Shown here piece after piece: positions 11,473 through 19,330 of a stretch of DNA of 64,000 nt. Under the pieces are notes generated by a model. The model was given only the letters and a program-made list of their open reading frames with translations. It had not been told where the DNA came from and ran no database searches. The stretch's first letter is position 1. Each line of letters opens with the position of its first letter. The position numbers were made by a program, and so were the translations under genes. The stretch spans positions 62,001 through 126,000 of the forward strand of contig NZ_CP089925.1 of assembly GCF_021284745.1 (NCBI RefSeq). Direction: 5' to 3'. The DNA is from Lysobacter sp. KIS68-7 (GTDB lineage Bacteria > Pseudomonadota > Gammaproteobacteria > Xanthomonadales > Xanthomonadaceae).

Positions 11473-12870
11473 TCAGGCGATGCCCAGGCCCGGGATGGCG
11501 CTGATCGCCTCCGGGTCGAACCCCGCCAGTGCTGCGAAATGGCGACCGCGTGCAACGTAATCCTTGTAGGCGCCGAAGCTCGGCGCGCCTGGCGAGAGGA
11601 GCACGACGCCCTCGCCGGCCAGCGCGTCGCGCGCCTGGCGCATGGCATCTTCGAGGTCGCGTGCTTCCGTCAGCACGAATCCGGCTTCGCGCGCGATCGG
11701 CGCGAGGAGCGCATGGATCTTCGGGCCGTTCTGCCCGACGGTGACGATCGCCGCAGGCGCGCGCGTGCGCATCTGGTCGGCGAAGTCGCTCCAGTCGATG
11801 CCGCGATCGTGCCCGCCCGCGATCAGCGCGACGCGCCGGTCGGCGAAACAGGCCAGTGCCGCGAGACTCGCGTGCGGCGTGGTGCTGATCGAATCGTTGA
11901 CATACGCAATGCCGTCGCGCGTGCCGATCGTCTGCAGGCGATGCGGCAACGGACGGAAGCTCGCGGCATGCGCGGCGAGCGGCGCCGCATCCAGGCCCAG
12001 CGCTTCGATCGCCGTGAGCACGGCGCACAGGTTGCCGCGGTTGTGCCGGCCGGGCAGCGGCAGCGACGCGGTGTCGAGCACGCAGGCATCGCCGCGGTAC
12101 AGCGCATCGCCCCGCAGGTGCCAGCCCGCGGGCACGTTGAATGCGCGCACGTCGCTATCGGGCAGCGCAAGCGCGGAAACCGTCGGATCCTCCGCGTTGA
12201 CCACTGCGATGCGCGGCTTCGCATCCGTGAGCAGGCGCAGCTTGTCGGCGACGTACTGCGCCTGTCCGCCATGCCAGTCGAGGTGTTCCGGAAACACATT
12301 CAGCGCGACTGCGACATCCGGGTGTGCGCCGCTGTCGGCGACATCGCCGGTCTGGTAGCTCGACAACTCGATGGCCCAGAACGCGGGCGGATCTGCGACG
12401 TCGAGCAGTTCGAGCAGGGGCAGTCCGATGTTGCCCGCGAGCGCAGTGCGATGGCCGCCGGCGCGCAGCAAGTGCGCGAGCAATGCCGTGGTGGTGCTCT
12501 TGCCCTTCGTGCCGGTCACGCAGATCGTGCGGCCGTGGCCTTGCGCGGCGTGTTCGGCGAACCACAACGCGGTGCCGCCGATGAAACGCGTGCCGCGCGC
12601 CGCGGCGGCGCGGGCTTCATCGCGATACGGGCTGATGCCCGGCGACTTCACGACGACGTCGAACGCGGCAAGCGCGTCGGCATCCACCTGCGTGTTCGCG
12701 ACCAGCAGGGAATCGCCGAGCGCTGCGACTTCCTTCGCTTCCTCGCCGTTGCAGAACAGCGTCAGCGGCAACGACGGCAGGCGCGCGCGCAACGCGCGAT
12801 ACGCCGCGCGCCCTTCGCGGCCCCAGCCCCAGAGGGCGACACGCTGGCCGTCAAGTTGCGAAATGCGCAC
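11473..12870 (-). CDS. murD2: UDP-MurNAc-L-Ala--L-glutamate ligase (MurD2 type)
   Basis: A 465-residue Mur ligase with the ATP loop GTKGKSTTT (120-128) and the later HNRGN segment. By sequence alone it is MurD-like. Its position directly after murL identifies it as the Xanthomonas-type MurD2, which adds L-Glu rather than D-Glu to UDP-MurNAc-L-Ala; MurL then inverts the glutamate. The ATG at 12870 lies inside the murL 3' end (20-base overlap). The L-Glu specificity is inferred from the neighbour and known Xanthomonas enzymes; a plain D-Glu MurD is the alternative. Confidence 0.87.
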   Translation of the reverse strand: MRISQLDGQRVALWGWGREGRAAYRALRARLPSLPLTLFCNGEEAKEVAALGDSLLVANTQVDADALAAFDVVVKSPGISPYRDEARAAAARGTRFIGGTALWFAEHAAQGHGRTICVTGTKGKSTTTALLAHLLRAGGHRTALAGNIGLPLLELLDVADPPAFWAIELSSYQTGDVADSGAHPDVAVALNVFPEHLDWHGGQAQYVADKLRLLTDAKPRIAVVNAEDPTVSALALPDSDVRAFNVPAGWHLRGDALYRGDACVLDTASLPLPGRHNRGNLCAVLTAIEALGLDAAPLAAHAASFRPLPHRLQTIGTRDGIAYVNDSISTTPHASLAALACFADRRVALIAGGHDRGIDWSDFADQMRTRAPAAIVTVGQNGPKIHALLAPIAREAGFVLTEARDLEDAMRQARDALAGEGVVLLSPGAPSFGAYKDYVARGRHFAALAGFDPEAISAIPGLGIA

Positions 12871-14209
12871 GCAGGCTGTCCCACAGCGCGGGCGGAATGC
12901 GGTGCTCGTCGTCGATCTGCAGCAGCGCGGCGAGTTCGAGCTCCGCCGAATCGAGCTGCGGCCGGATCTCGCGCACGAAGCGTTCGACCAATGCGTCCTC
13001 GCGCCACTCCGGACGTTCGGCCAGCGCGGCCAGCGCCGCGCGCGATTCGCGACCTTCGCCGACGCATTCGAAGGGCTTGTGGTCCTGGAACTCGAGCAAC
13101 GCGTCGTAGCCGGGGATCTGCGCCGGATCGTCGAGCAGGTTGCGCCCGAAGATGCCGACCAGGCGCGGCTTCGACATGAAGGGCGCGAGCGCGAGGAACA
13201 CGAAGTGGCACTTCGGGCAGACGCCGCACCAGCGATTTGCGGGGCGTTCGCCGAGCAGGTGGAAGTTGCGGTTGCAGCTGGAGAAATGCGCGTCGTAGCG
13301 GTCGCTCTTCGCGAACTGGCGCGCGACGGCGAGTTCGCTCAGCGGACGCAACAGGGAGTAGTAATACAGGTCCGCGGCGACATGCGATTGCACGTGCGCG
13401 GCCAGCGCCTGCTCCCACGCCCAGCCCTTCGACCACTGGTGGTTCACCTCACCCGTGCCCGGGATGAGGCTGCCGTAGCTCGCCGAGCGTTCGTTGGAGA
13501 ACACGACCTGGTCGTGGCCGAGCACGATCGCGGCGAACAGCATGATCGCCGAGTTCACGCCGGTCACCGGGATGTGTCCGTTCCAGGCGCCCTGTCGATT
13601 GAACTCGAACAGTTCCGGCGCGAGCGCGCGGCCGATGTTGAGCGTCGGCAGGCCCGTGCGTTCGGCGCAGGCCTTGATCAGCTGCGAACCGCCGATCCAC
13701 GTGACGGTCTGCGAGACACCCAGGGTGCGCAGCGCTTCGATGGAAACGAGCGAATCCTTGCCGCCGCCGATGGCGACGAGCGCATGGCGCTCCAGGCCGA
13801 TCGCGGGCGCCGGTGCTTCGTCGGTCGCCGCATGCGGGAAGTGGATGCGCCCGTGCAGGTGCATGCCGTTGCGATACGCGAATTCGCCGAGGCCGTTGAG
13901 GTAGAACGATTCGAGCAACGCTGCGGTTGCGGCGTCGATCGGTGCGCCTTCGATGCGGATCTCGCCCGGCACCGCGGCCTTGTAATAGCTCACGCCTGCA
14001 AGCAGGTGCAGCAGGCGCAGTGCGCGTTCGGCTGCCGCCGCACGTTGCCCATCGAGCACGAAGGGCGCGCCCGGCAGCGTGATGGTTTCCACCAGCTCCG
14101 GGCCGTCGTCGAACGCATACACCAGGCGCGCGACACCGGTGGTCGCATCGAAGGTGCAACGCACGAAACGGAAGGCGCGGATGGCATCGCGCGAGAAGGT
14201 CCAGCTCAT
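12851..14209 (-). CDS. murL: UDP-MurNAc-L-Ala-L-Glu epimerase (MurL)
   Basis: A 452-residue cytoplasmic protein matching the Xanthomonas MurL family, which epimerises the terminal L-Glu of UDP-MurNAc-L-Ala-L-Glu to D-Glu in an ATP- and Mg-dependent reaction, replacing the MurI/D-Glu route. Visible signatures are a PP-loop-like GGGKDS (148-153) and a cysteine cluster CGVCPKC (Cys328, Cys331, Cys334) that could bind metal. The start at 14209 overlaps the lysAC stop as ATGA, and the 3' end overlaps murD2 by 20 bases, so all three genes are co-translated. Confidence 0.88.
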   Translation of the reverse strand: MSWTFSRDAIRAFRFVRCTFDATTGVARLVYAFDDGPELVETITLPGAPFVLDGQRAAAAERALRLLHLLAGVSYYKAAVPGEIRIEGAPIDAATAALLESFYLNGLGEFAYRNGMHLHGRIHFPHAATDEAPAPAIGLERHALVAIGGGKDSLVSIEALRTLGVSQTVTWIGGSQLIKACAERTGLPTLNIGRALAPELFEFNRQGAWNGHIPVTGVNSAIMLFAAIVLGHDQVVFSNERSASYGSLIPGTGEVNHQWSKGWAWEQALAAHVQSHVAADLYYYSLLRPLSELAVARQFAKSDRYDAHFSSCNRNFHLLGERPANRWCGVCPKCHFVFLALAPFMSKPRLVGIFGRNLLDDPAQIPGYDALLEFQDHKPFECVGEGRESRAALAALAERPEWREDALVERFVREIRPQLDSAELELAALLQIDDEHRIPPALWDSLRAHFAT

Positions 14210-16797
14210 TCGATCGTGTCCTGTGCCGGCAAGGCCCGCAGGTTGTAGGTGCTCGCCATGACCATGCCGTAGGCGCCGGCGTCGGCGACGAGCAGCACGT
14301 CGCCCTCCGCCGTGGCGCGCGGCAGCAGGCGGCTGCGTCCGAGCACGTCGCCGCTTTCGCAGATGGGGCCGACGACGTCGAACGCCGCCATGTCCGCATC
14401 GCCGAAGCGCGAGAGATTGTGGATGCCGTGGTAGGCCTCGTACATCGCCGGGCGCACCAGGGCGTTCATGCCTGCATCGCAACCGACGCGCAGCACGCCG
14501 TCCTTCTCGACGACCTGCGTGGCGTGCAGCAGCAGCGCGCCGCATTCGGCGACGAGGTAGCGGCCGGGTTCGACGGCGAGCGCGAAGCGTGGATAAGCCG
14601 CGCGGATTTCTTCCAGGCCCTCGCGCCATGCGACGAGGTCGAAGTCTTCCGAATCCGGCGTGTAGGCGACCGGCAGGCCCCCACCGATGTCGATCGTCTC
14701 GACCGTGCCGATGGTGTCGGCCAGGCCCGCAAGTTCGGCGTACACGCCGCGCCAGTGGCGCGGATCGTCGATGCCGCTGCCCAGGTGGGCGTGCAGGCCG
14801 GAGATGCGGATGTCGAGCTGGCGCGCGTGTGCGATGAACTCGTCGAAGCGGCCCATCGACAGACCGAACTTCGCCGCGACGCCGCCCGTCTTCACCTTCT
14901 CGTGGTGGCCTTCGCCATGGCCGAGGTCCAGGCGCAGCCACAGCGTGCGGCCGCGGAACACGTCGGGCCAGCGCTGCAGCGCTTCGACGTTGTCGAGCGT
15001 GACGCCGACGCCGCGCGCGAACGCGGCTTCGTATTCGTGCCGCGGCGCGAAGCTCGGCGTGAACAGCACGCGCTGCGGCGAGAGGTCCGGCAACACCGAG
15101 AACACGTGTTCCAGTTCGCCGATCGACACGCACTCCAGGCCGAAGCCTTCGTCGACCAGCGTGCGCAGGATCGCCGGATGCGGATTGGCCTTGATCGCGA
15201 AGAAGCGGCGGTCGATGGCGTCGATGGCCGTGAGTTCGCGTGCGCGGTCGCGCACGGTGTCGAGGTCGTAGGCGTAACGCGGCGTGCCGCGCGATGCGAT
15301 GTCCAGCAGCGCAGCCTGCTTGCCTTCCCACCACTTCGCACGACGCGTGCGGCGCCCATGCGCGATTTCGCGCCAGCTCGGACCGAACACGGTGTCTTCG
15401 AGGACCGGCATCGCACCGCCGCGGATCAGCTCGGCGTGCAGCTGCGGCAGCATGCCGTCCGCATCGGCTTCGTCGATCACGAAGGTGAGGTTGAGGTCGT
15501 TGGACGACTGCGAGATCAGGTGCACGCGCTCCTGGCCGAAGGTCGCCCACACGTCCGACAGCTTGTGCAGCAGCGAACGCATGCCGCGGCCGACGAGCGT
15601 GATCGCCGCGCACGGCGCGATGACCTTCACGCGGCACACTTCGGACAGATCGGCCGACAGGCGTTCCAGCACGTTCGTCGTCACCAGGTTCTCGCTGGGA
15701 TCAAGCGACACGGTGACGTTGGTTTCCGACGAACCGATGAGGTCGACCGACAGGCCATTGCGCTTGAAGCGTTCGAACACATCGGCGAGGAAGCCGACCT
15801 GCTGCCACATGCCGATGCTTTCCATCGACACCAGCACGATGCCGTTGCGGCGGCTGATCGCCTTCACGCCCGGGACCGTCGCCGCGCTCGCATCGATGCG
15901 CGTGCCCGGCAAGTCGGGGCGTTCGGTGTCGAGGATGGCCATCGCCACGCCGGCATCGCGGCACGGGGCGATCGAACGCGGATGCAGCACCTTCGCACCG
16001 GTGGTCGCGATTTCCTGCGCTTCGGCGTAATCCAGGCGCGTGAGCAGGCGTGCGTCGGGCACTTCGCGCGGGTTCGCGCTGAACATGCCGGGGACGTCGG
16101 TCCAGATTTCCACGCGCCGCGCATCGAGCAGCGCGCCGAAATAGGCAGCGGAGGTATCCGAACCGCCGCGGCCGAGCACCGCGGTGCCGCCGTCGGCATG
16201 GCGCGCGATGAAGCCTTGCGTGACGAGCAATTCGGTCGGCTGCTTCGCGAAGCGTTCCTGCAACGCGGCATCCGACGTGCAACGGCAGTTCACCGACAAA
16301 CGCTGCGCCCACGCGCTCGCGTTCGGCAGCGACACGGCGTCGAGCCAGTCGCGCGCATCGCACCAGCCGATGTCGCGGCCTTGCGTGCGCAGGTAGGCCA
16401 CACCGAGCGTGGAGGACAACAGTTCGCCTTGCGCCAGGACTTCGGCCTGCCAGTCGAGCGCGCGCGTCGCAGCGCGGGCGTCGCTGCCGAGCGCGCGCAA
16501 CCCACCCAGGCGCTCACCCAACACGGCATCCGGATCGAGGTCGAGTTCATGGCAGAAGGCGCGATGGCGATCGACCAGCGCATCGATGCGCGCGCTGAAA
16601 TCCTCGCCCGCCGCGGAGTACGCGATCGCCTGCAATTCATTGGTCACGCCCGACAGGGCCGAGACCACGACGAGCACGCGTACGCCTTCATCGCGCGCGC
16701 GCTCGGCGGCCAGGCGGCCGATCGTGTCCCATCGATTGCGCCGCGACACCGAGGTGCCGCCGAACTTGAGTACCACCCACCGCCGTGACTGCACCAC
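14206..16797 (-). CDS. lysAC: Bifunctional aspartate kinase / diaminopimelate decarboxylase
   Basis: An 863-residue fusion of the first and last enzymes of lysine synthesis. Residues 1-460 are aspartate kinase (KFGGTS at 11-16, TDVPGMFSANPR, two ACT regions around 320-460 for feedback control). Residues about 480-863 are PLP-dependent DAP decarboxylase with Lys536 (FFAIKANPH), HLGSGI and the catalytic CESGD. GTG at 16797 is used, with GGGGA upstream; GTG at 16794 is also possible. The fusion is known in Xanthomonadaceae. First gene of the lysAC-murL-murD2 operon. Confidence 0.95.
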   Translation of the reverse strand: MVQSRRWVVLKFGGTSVSRRNRWDTIGRLAAERARDEGVRVLVVVSALSGVTNELQAIAYSAAGEDFSARIDALVDRHRAFCHELDLDPDAVLGERLGGLRALGSDARAATRALDWQAEVLAQGELLSSTLGVAYLRTQGRDIGWCDARDWLDAVSLPNASAWAQRLSVNCRCTSDAALQERFAKQPTELLVTQGFIARHADGGTAVLGRGGSDTSAAYFGALLDARRVEIWTDVPGMFSANPREVPDARLLTRLDYAEAQEIATTGAKVLHPRSIAPCRDAGVAMAILDTERPDLPGTRIDASAATVPGVKAISRRNGIVLVSMESIGMWQQVGFLADVFERFKRNGLSVDLIGSSETNVTVSLDPSENLVTTNVLERLSADLSEVCRVKVIAPCAAITLVGRGMRSLLHKLSDVWATFGQERVHLISQSSNDLNLTFVIDEADADGMLPQLHAELIRGGAMPVLEDTVFGPSWREIAHGRRTRRAKWWEGKQAALLDIASRGTPRYAYDLDTVRDRARELTAIDAIDRRFFAIKANPHPAILRTLVDEGFGLECVSIGELEHVFSVLPDLSPQRVLFTPSFAPRHEYEAAFARGVGVTLDNVEALQRWPDVFRGRTLWLRLDLGHGEGHHEKVKTGGVAAKFGLSMGRFDEFIAHARQLDIRISGLHAHLGSGIDDPRHWRGVYAELAGLADTIGTVETIDIGGGLPVAYTPDSEDFDLVAWREGLEEIRAAYPRFALAVEPGRYLVAECGALLLHATQVVEKDGVLRVGCDAGMNALVRPAMYEAYHGIHNLSRFGDADMAAFDVVGPICESGDVLGRSRLLPRATAEGDVLLVADAGAYGMVMASTYNLRALPAQDTIE

Positions 16798-16818
16798 CCT
16801 GGATCCCCGAATGCGCCG

Positions 16819-16824
16819 TAGAAT
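16819..16824 (+). promoter_or_regulatory. Probable -10 box upstream of the PhzF-like gene
   Basis: TAGAAT followed by GCGCGG, 59 bases before the PhzF-like ATG. The same arrangement (TANAAT then a GC-rich discriminator) recurs upstream of several other genes here. Confidence 0.5.
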
Positions 16825-16882
16825 GCGCGGCTCTCGCGCGTTTTCTGCCGTGAAAAGCAGGCGCCGATTCTAGGGTAAAGCG

Positions 16883-17764
16883 ATGGCCTTGCGCCGATAC
16901 CAGCAAGTGGACGTCTTCGCCGACCGGCCCGGGGCAGGCAACCCGCTCGCGGTCGTCCTGGATGCGGAAGGGCTGGACGATTCGGCGATGCAGGCCATCG
17001 CGCGCTGGACGCGCCTGCCCGAAACCACCTTCCTGCTCCCCCCGAATACCCCCCAAACCAGTTACCGCATCCGGATCTTCTCGCCGCGGCGCGAAGTGCC
17101 GTTCGCGGGGCATCCGAGCGTGGGCAGCGCCCACGTCGCGCTTGCCACTGGGCTTGCGGTGCCGGTGGACGGCCTGCTCGTGCAGGACGGCATCGCCGGC
17201 AAGCTGCCGTTGCGCGTGACCGGCAGCGGGCGCGCGCGGACCATCGCGGTGCGCACGCCACGCTCGCGCGTGCTCGAAATCGTCGATCCGGCCGATCTGC
17301 GCCTGGCGCCTGCCCTCGCCGGTCTGCCGCTGGGTGCGTTGCCGCCGGCGCTGGTCGAAGGCGGCCGTCGCTGGTGGCTGGTCGAGTTGGCCAGCGAGGC
17401 GCAACTCCGCGCGGCCGAACCCGACTGGAACGCCATCGGCCAACTCGCGCGCGACACCGACAGCATGGGCGTGTGCGTCTTCGCGCGCAGCGCCGATTCG
17501 GTCTATTACCTGGCGGTGCGCGCGTGGGTCGGCGCGCCGGCACAGTTCGAGGACGCCGCGTCCGGCGCGGCCAATGCCACGCTCGCTGCCTGGCTGGCCT
17601 CGCAGAACGCGCTCCCCGGCGAAAGCGGCTTCTATCGCATCAGCCAGGGGCGCGAAGTCGGGCACGACGCGATCATCGAGCTGGAAGTCGATGCCGACGG
17701 AGAAGTCTGGTCCGGCGGACGCGTGTGCACGGTGGTCGACGGCCAGATCGACTGGCCGGGCTGA
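16883..17764 (+). CDS. PhzF-family isomerase/epimerase-like protein
   Basis: A 293-residue cytoplasmic protein of the diaminopimelate-epimerase-like PhzF family. The catalytic Glu is at 47 (PETTFL), and GHPSVGSAH (about 76-84) is the conserved turn. The usual C-terminal EDPATGSA is present as EDAASGAA. No phenazine genes are nearby, so phenazine synthesis is unlikely; the substrate is unknown. It is divergent from lysAC and ends at a bidirectional terminator. Confidence 0.87.
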   Translation: MALRRYQQVDVFADRPGAGNPLAVVLDAEGLDDSAMQAIARWTRLPETTFLLPPNTPQTSYRIRIFSPRREVPFAGHPSVGSAHVALATGLAVPVDGLLVQDGIAGKLPLRVTGSGRARTIAVRTPRSRVLEIVDPADLRLAPALAGLPLGALPPALVEGGRRWWLVELASEAQLRAAEPDWNAIGQLARDTDSMGVCVFARSADSVYYLAVRAWVGAPAQFEDAASGAANATLAAWLASQNALPGESGFYRISQGREVGHDAIIELEVDADGEVWSGGRVCTVVDGQIDWPG

Positions 17765-17775
17765 CGAACAAAAAA

Positions 17776-17799
17776 GGGCCGCATCGCTGCGGCCCTTTT
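17776..17799. terminator. Bidirectional intrinsic terminator
   Basis: An 8-bp perfect stem (17776-17783 with 17788-17795, loop tcgc) has a run of A before it and TTTT after it, so it can terminate the PhzF-like gene rightwards and the glycine-zipper gene leftwards. Confidence 0.9.
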
Positions 17800-17809
17800 C
17801 GTCCCCGCA

Positions 17810-18547
17810 TCACTCCGGATGCACGTCCACGCGAACGCGGATGCGATCGCCCGGGTGGTAGTCGGTGCGCGTCACGAACTGGCGCCCGCCGTATTCGTAG
17901 GTCACGTCGTAACCCACCACGCGGCCGTCGTTGACGTTGTTGCTGGCGTAGCCGTTGTTGTAGCCGTTGTTGTTGTAACCGTTGTTGTTGTAGCCGCCCT
18001 CGTAGCCCGGATCGCACACCTGCACGGTGTTGCCCTCGTAGCGGCGACGCTGCGTGCTGTCGTAGATCTGCCGCCCGGCGAGGCCGCCGACCATCGAACC
18101 GATGGCGCTCGCGGCATACGCGCCGCTGCCGCCACCGACCTTGCTGCCGAGCACCGCACCCGCGATGCCGCCGACGACGGTCGCGACCGTGCGACCGGTC
18201 TCGGTGCCGTAACCGGCGGTCTGCTGCGGGTAGTAGCCACCGTTGCGATACGTGCCGTTCTGCGCGTAGCCGTTGTTGCCGTAGCGGTTGTTCGATTCGT
18301 AGCAGTGCTGCCCGCTCGTGTTCGAATAGCCGTTGTTCGCGTAGCCGTTGCGGTCGTAGCGCGAATCGATCACCGGATCGACGCGAACCACGCGGGCCCA
18401 GTCGTAGATCGCGTTGTCGTCGCGGTTGTACGTATTGCCGTTGCTCCCGCCATACGTGTTGTACCCACCATAGGTCTGCGCCGAGGCCGTCCCGACGACG
18501 GCGGTGGCGAGCCCGATCGCAAGCAAAGTGGCGGACAGGCGCTTCAT
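17810..18547 (-). CDS. Glycine-zipper 2TM-domain exported protein
   Basis: A 245-residue protein with a Sec signal peptide (MKRLSATLLAIGLATAVVGTASA). The centre (about 122-165) is a glycine-zipper hairpin (VGGIAGAVLGSKVGGGSG, GSMVGGLAGRQIYD) of the kind found in outer-membrane or periplasmic Rick_17kDa-like proteins. Asn/Gly/Tyr-rich low-complexity stretches flank it, including NNNGY repeats near 195-210, and the C-terminus (YEYGGRQFVTRTDYHPGD) is conserved in related proteins. No lipobox. Function unknown; probably an envelope protein. Confidence 0.8.
   Translation of the reverse strand: MKRLSATLLAIGLATAVVGTASAQTYGGYNTYGGSNGNTYNRDDNAIYDWARVVRVDPVIDSRYDRNGYANNGYSNTSGQHCYESNNRYGNNGYAQNGTYRNGGYYPQQTAGYGTETGRTVATVVGGIAGAVLGSKVGGGSGAYAASAIGSMVGGLAGRQIYDSTQRRRYEGNTVQVCDPGYEGGYNNNGYNNNGYNNGYASNNVNDGRVVGYDVTYEYGGRQFVTRTDYHPGDRIRVRVDVHPE
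17950..17995 (-). repeat. Short tandem repeat encoding NNNGY units
   Basis: Imperfect 15-base units of gccgttgttgttgta type, encoding consecutive NNNGY/NNGY pentamers inside the glycine-zipper gene. The low-complexity array could change length by slippage in multiples of three without breaking the frame. Confidence 0.6.
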
Positions 18548-18631
18548 GGTTCTCTCCCGGCGCCGGGAATGGCGCGCGAGTGGATCGTCGGCGCGTTGCG
18601 GGCAATGCATCCTGAATCGAATCGACCTGCA

Positions 18632-18653
18632 AACGCTTCCACCGGAAGGCGTT
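18632..18653 (-). terminator. Possible terminator of the OsmC gene
   Basis: Read leftwards, a 4+5 bp stem (18650-18653 with 18632-18635; 18644-18648 with 18636-18640) has one bulged base at 18649 and a 3-base loop, and leads into TTTGC. It is a weak intrinsic terminator candidate between the OsmC stop and the next start. Confidence 0.35.
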
Positions 18654-18671
18654 GCCGCATCGTCAGCAATG

Positions 18672-19106
18672 TCACGACTCGAGTTCGGCGTCGAGCGAGA
18701 TCGGCACCGCGCTCAGCGCCTTGGAGATCGGGCAGTTCTGCTTCGCGTCGTCGGCCAGGGCGCGGAACTTCGCGGCATCCAGGCCCGGCACCCTGGCGCG
18801 GGTGGTCAGGCGGATCTCGGCAATGGTCGGCGCGCCCTCCAGGGACAGCTCGACCTCGGCCTTGGTGTCGATCGCCGCCGGCGGATGGCCGGCCTCGGTG
18901 AGCTTGGCCGACAGCGCCATCGTGAAGCACCCGGCGTGCGAAGCCGCGATCAGCTCCTCGGGGTTGGTCCCTTTCTCGTCCCCGAAGCGCGTGTTGAAGC
19001 CATAGCGGGTGCCCACCATCAGGCCGCTCTGCGGGGTATCGAGCTTGCCCTGGCCGGTCTTGAGGTCGCCTTCCCAATGCGCAGTTGCACGCCGCGTGAT
19101 CGCCAT
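18672..19106 (-). CDS. OsmC-family peroxiredoxin
   Basis: A 144-residue protein of the OsmC hydroperoxide-reductase family, which reduces organic peroxides with thiols. The two redox cysteines are Cys60 (SHAGCF) and Cys125 (KQNCPIS), at the usual spacing. The N-terminus (ITRRATAHWEGDLKTGQG) is typical of OsmC rather than Ohr. The ATG at 19106 has GGAGA upstream. It is divergent from the EF-G-like gene; no MarR/OhrR-type regulator is adjacent. Confidence 0.92.
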   Translation of the reverse strand: MAITRRATAHWEGDLKTGQGKLDTPQSGLMVGTRYGFNTRFGDEKGTNPEELIAASHAGCFTMALSAKLTEAGHPPAAIDTKAEVELSLEGAPTIAEIRLTTRARVPGLDAAKFRALADDAKQNCPISKALSAVPISLDAELES

Positions 19107-19330
19107 GACGCAGGTCTCCGGTGGGGGATCGCCAGCCTACTCCCGGCCACGTTGGTCGGCGTACACATCGCACCGCTTGACCGCCCCTTGGGTCTGCGGG
19201 AGATTGGCCTCCCGGCGGCGACGCCGGTCCCCGCCATGACCGCCCGCCGAGCCAGCCGCTCGGGCGGCAACGCTTCCGACGCGGACAGCCATGACGGCCC
19301 TCTGACACCCATCACGGGAGAGACGGCCTC

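Noticed and set aside
14419-16788. 789-codon frame opposite lysAC
   Set aside because: The minus-strand fusion enzyme has all catalytic motifs, so the plus frame is not a gene.
16883-17764. Phenazine biosynthesis
   Set aside because: Only a PhzF-like protein is present; no other phz gene is nearby and the family is functionally broad.
17950-17995. Possible CRISPR-like array
   Set aside because: Units are about 15 bases, contiguous without spacers and in frame inside a protein gene; it is a coding microsatellite.
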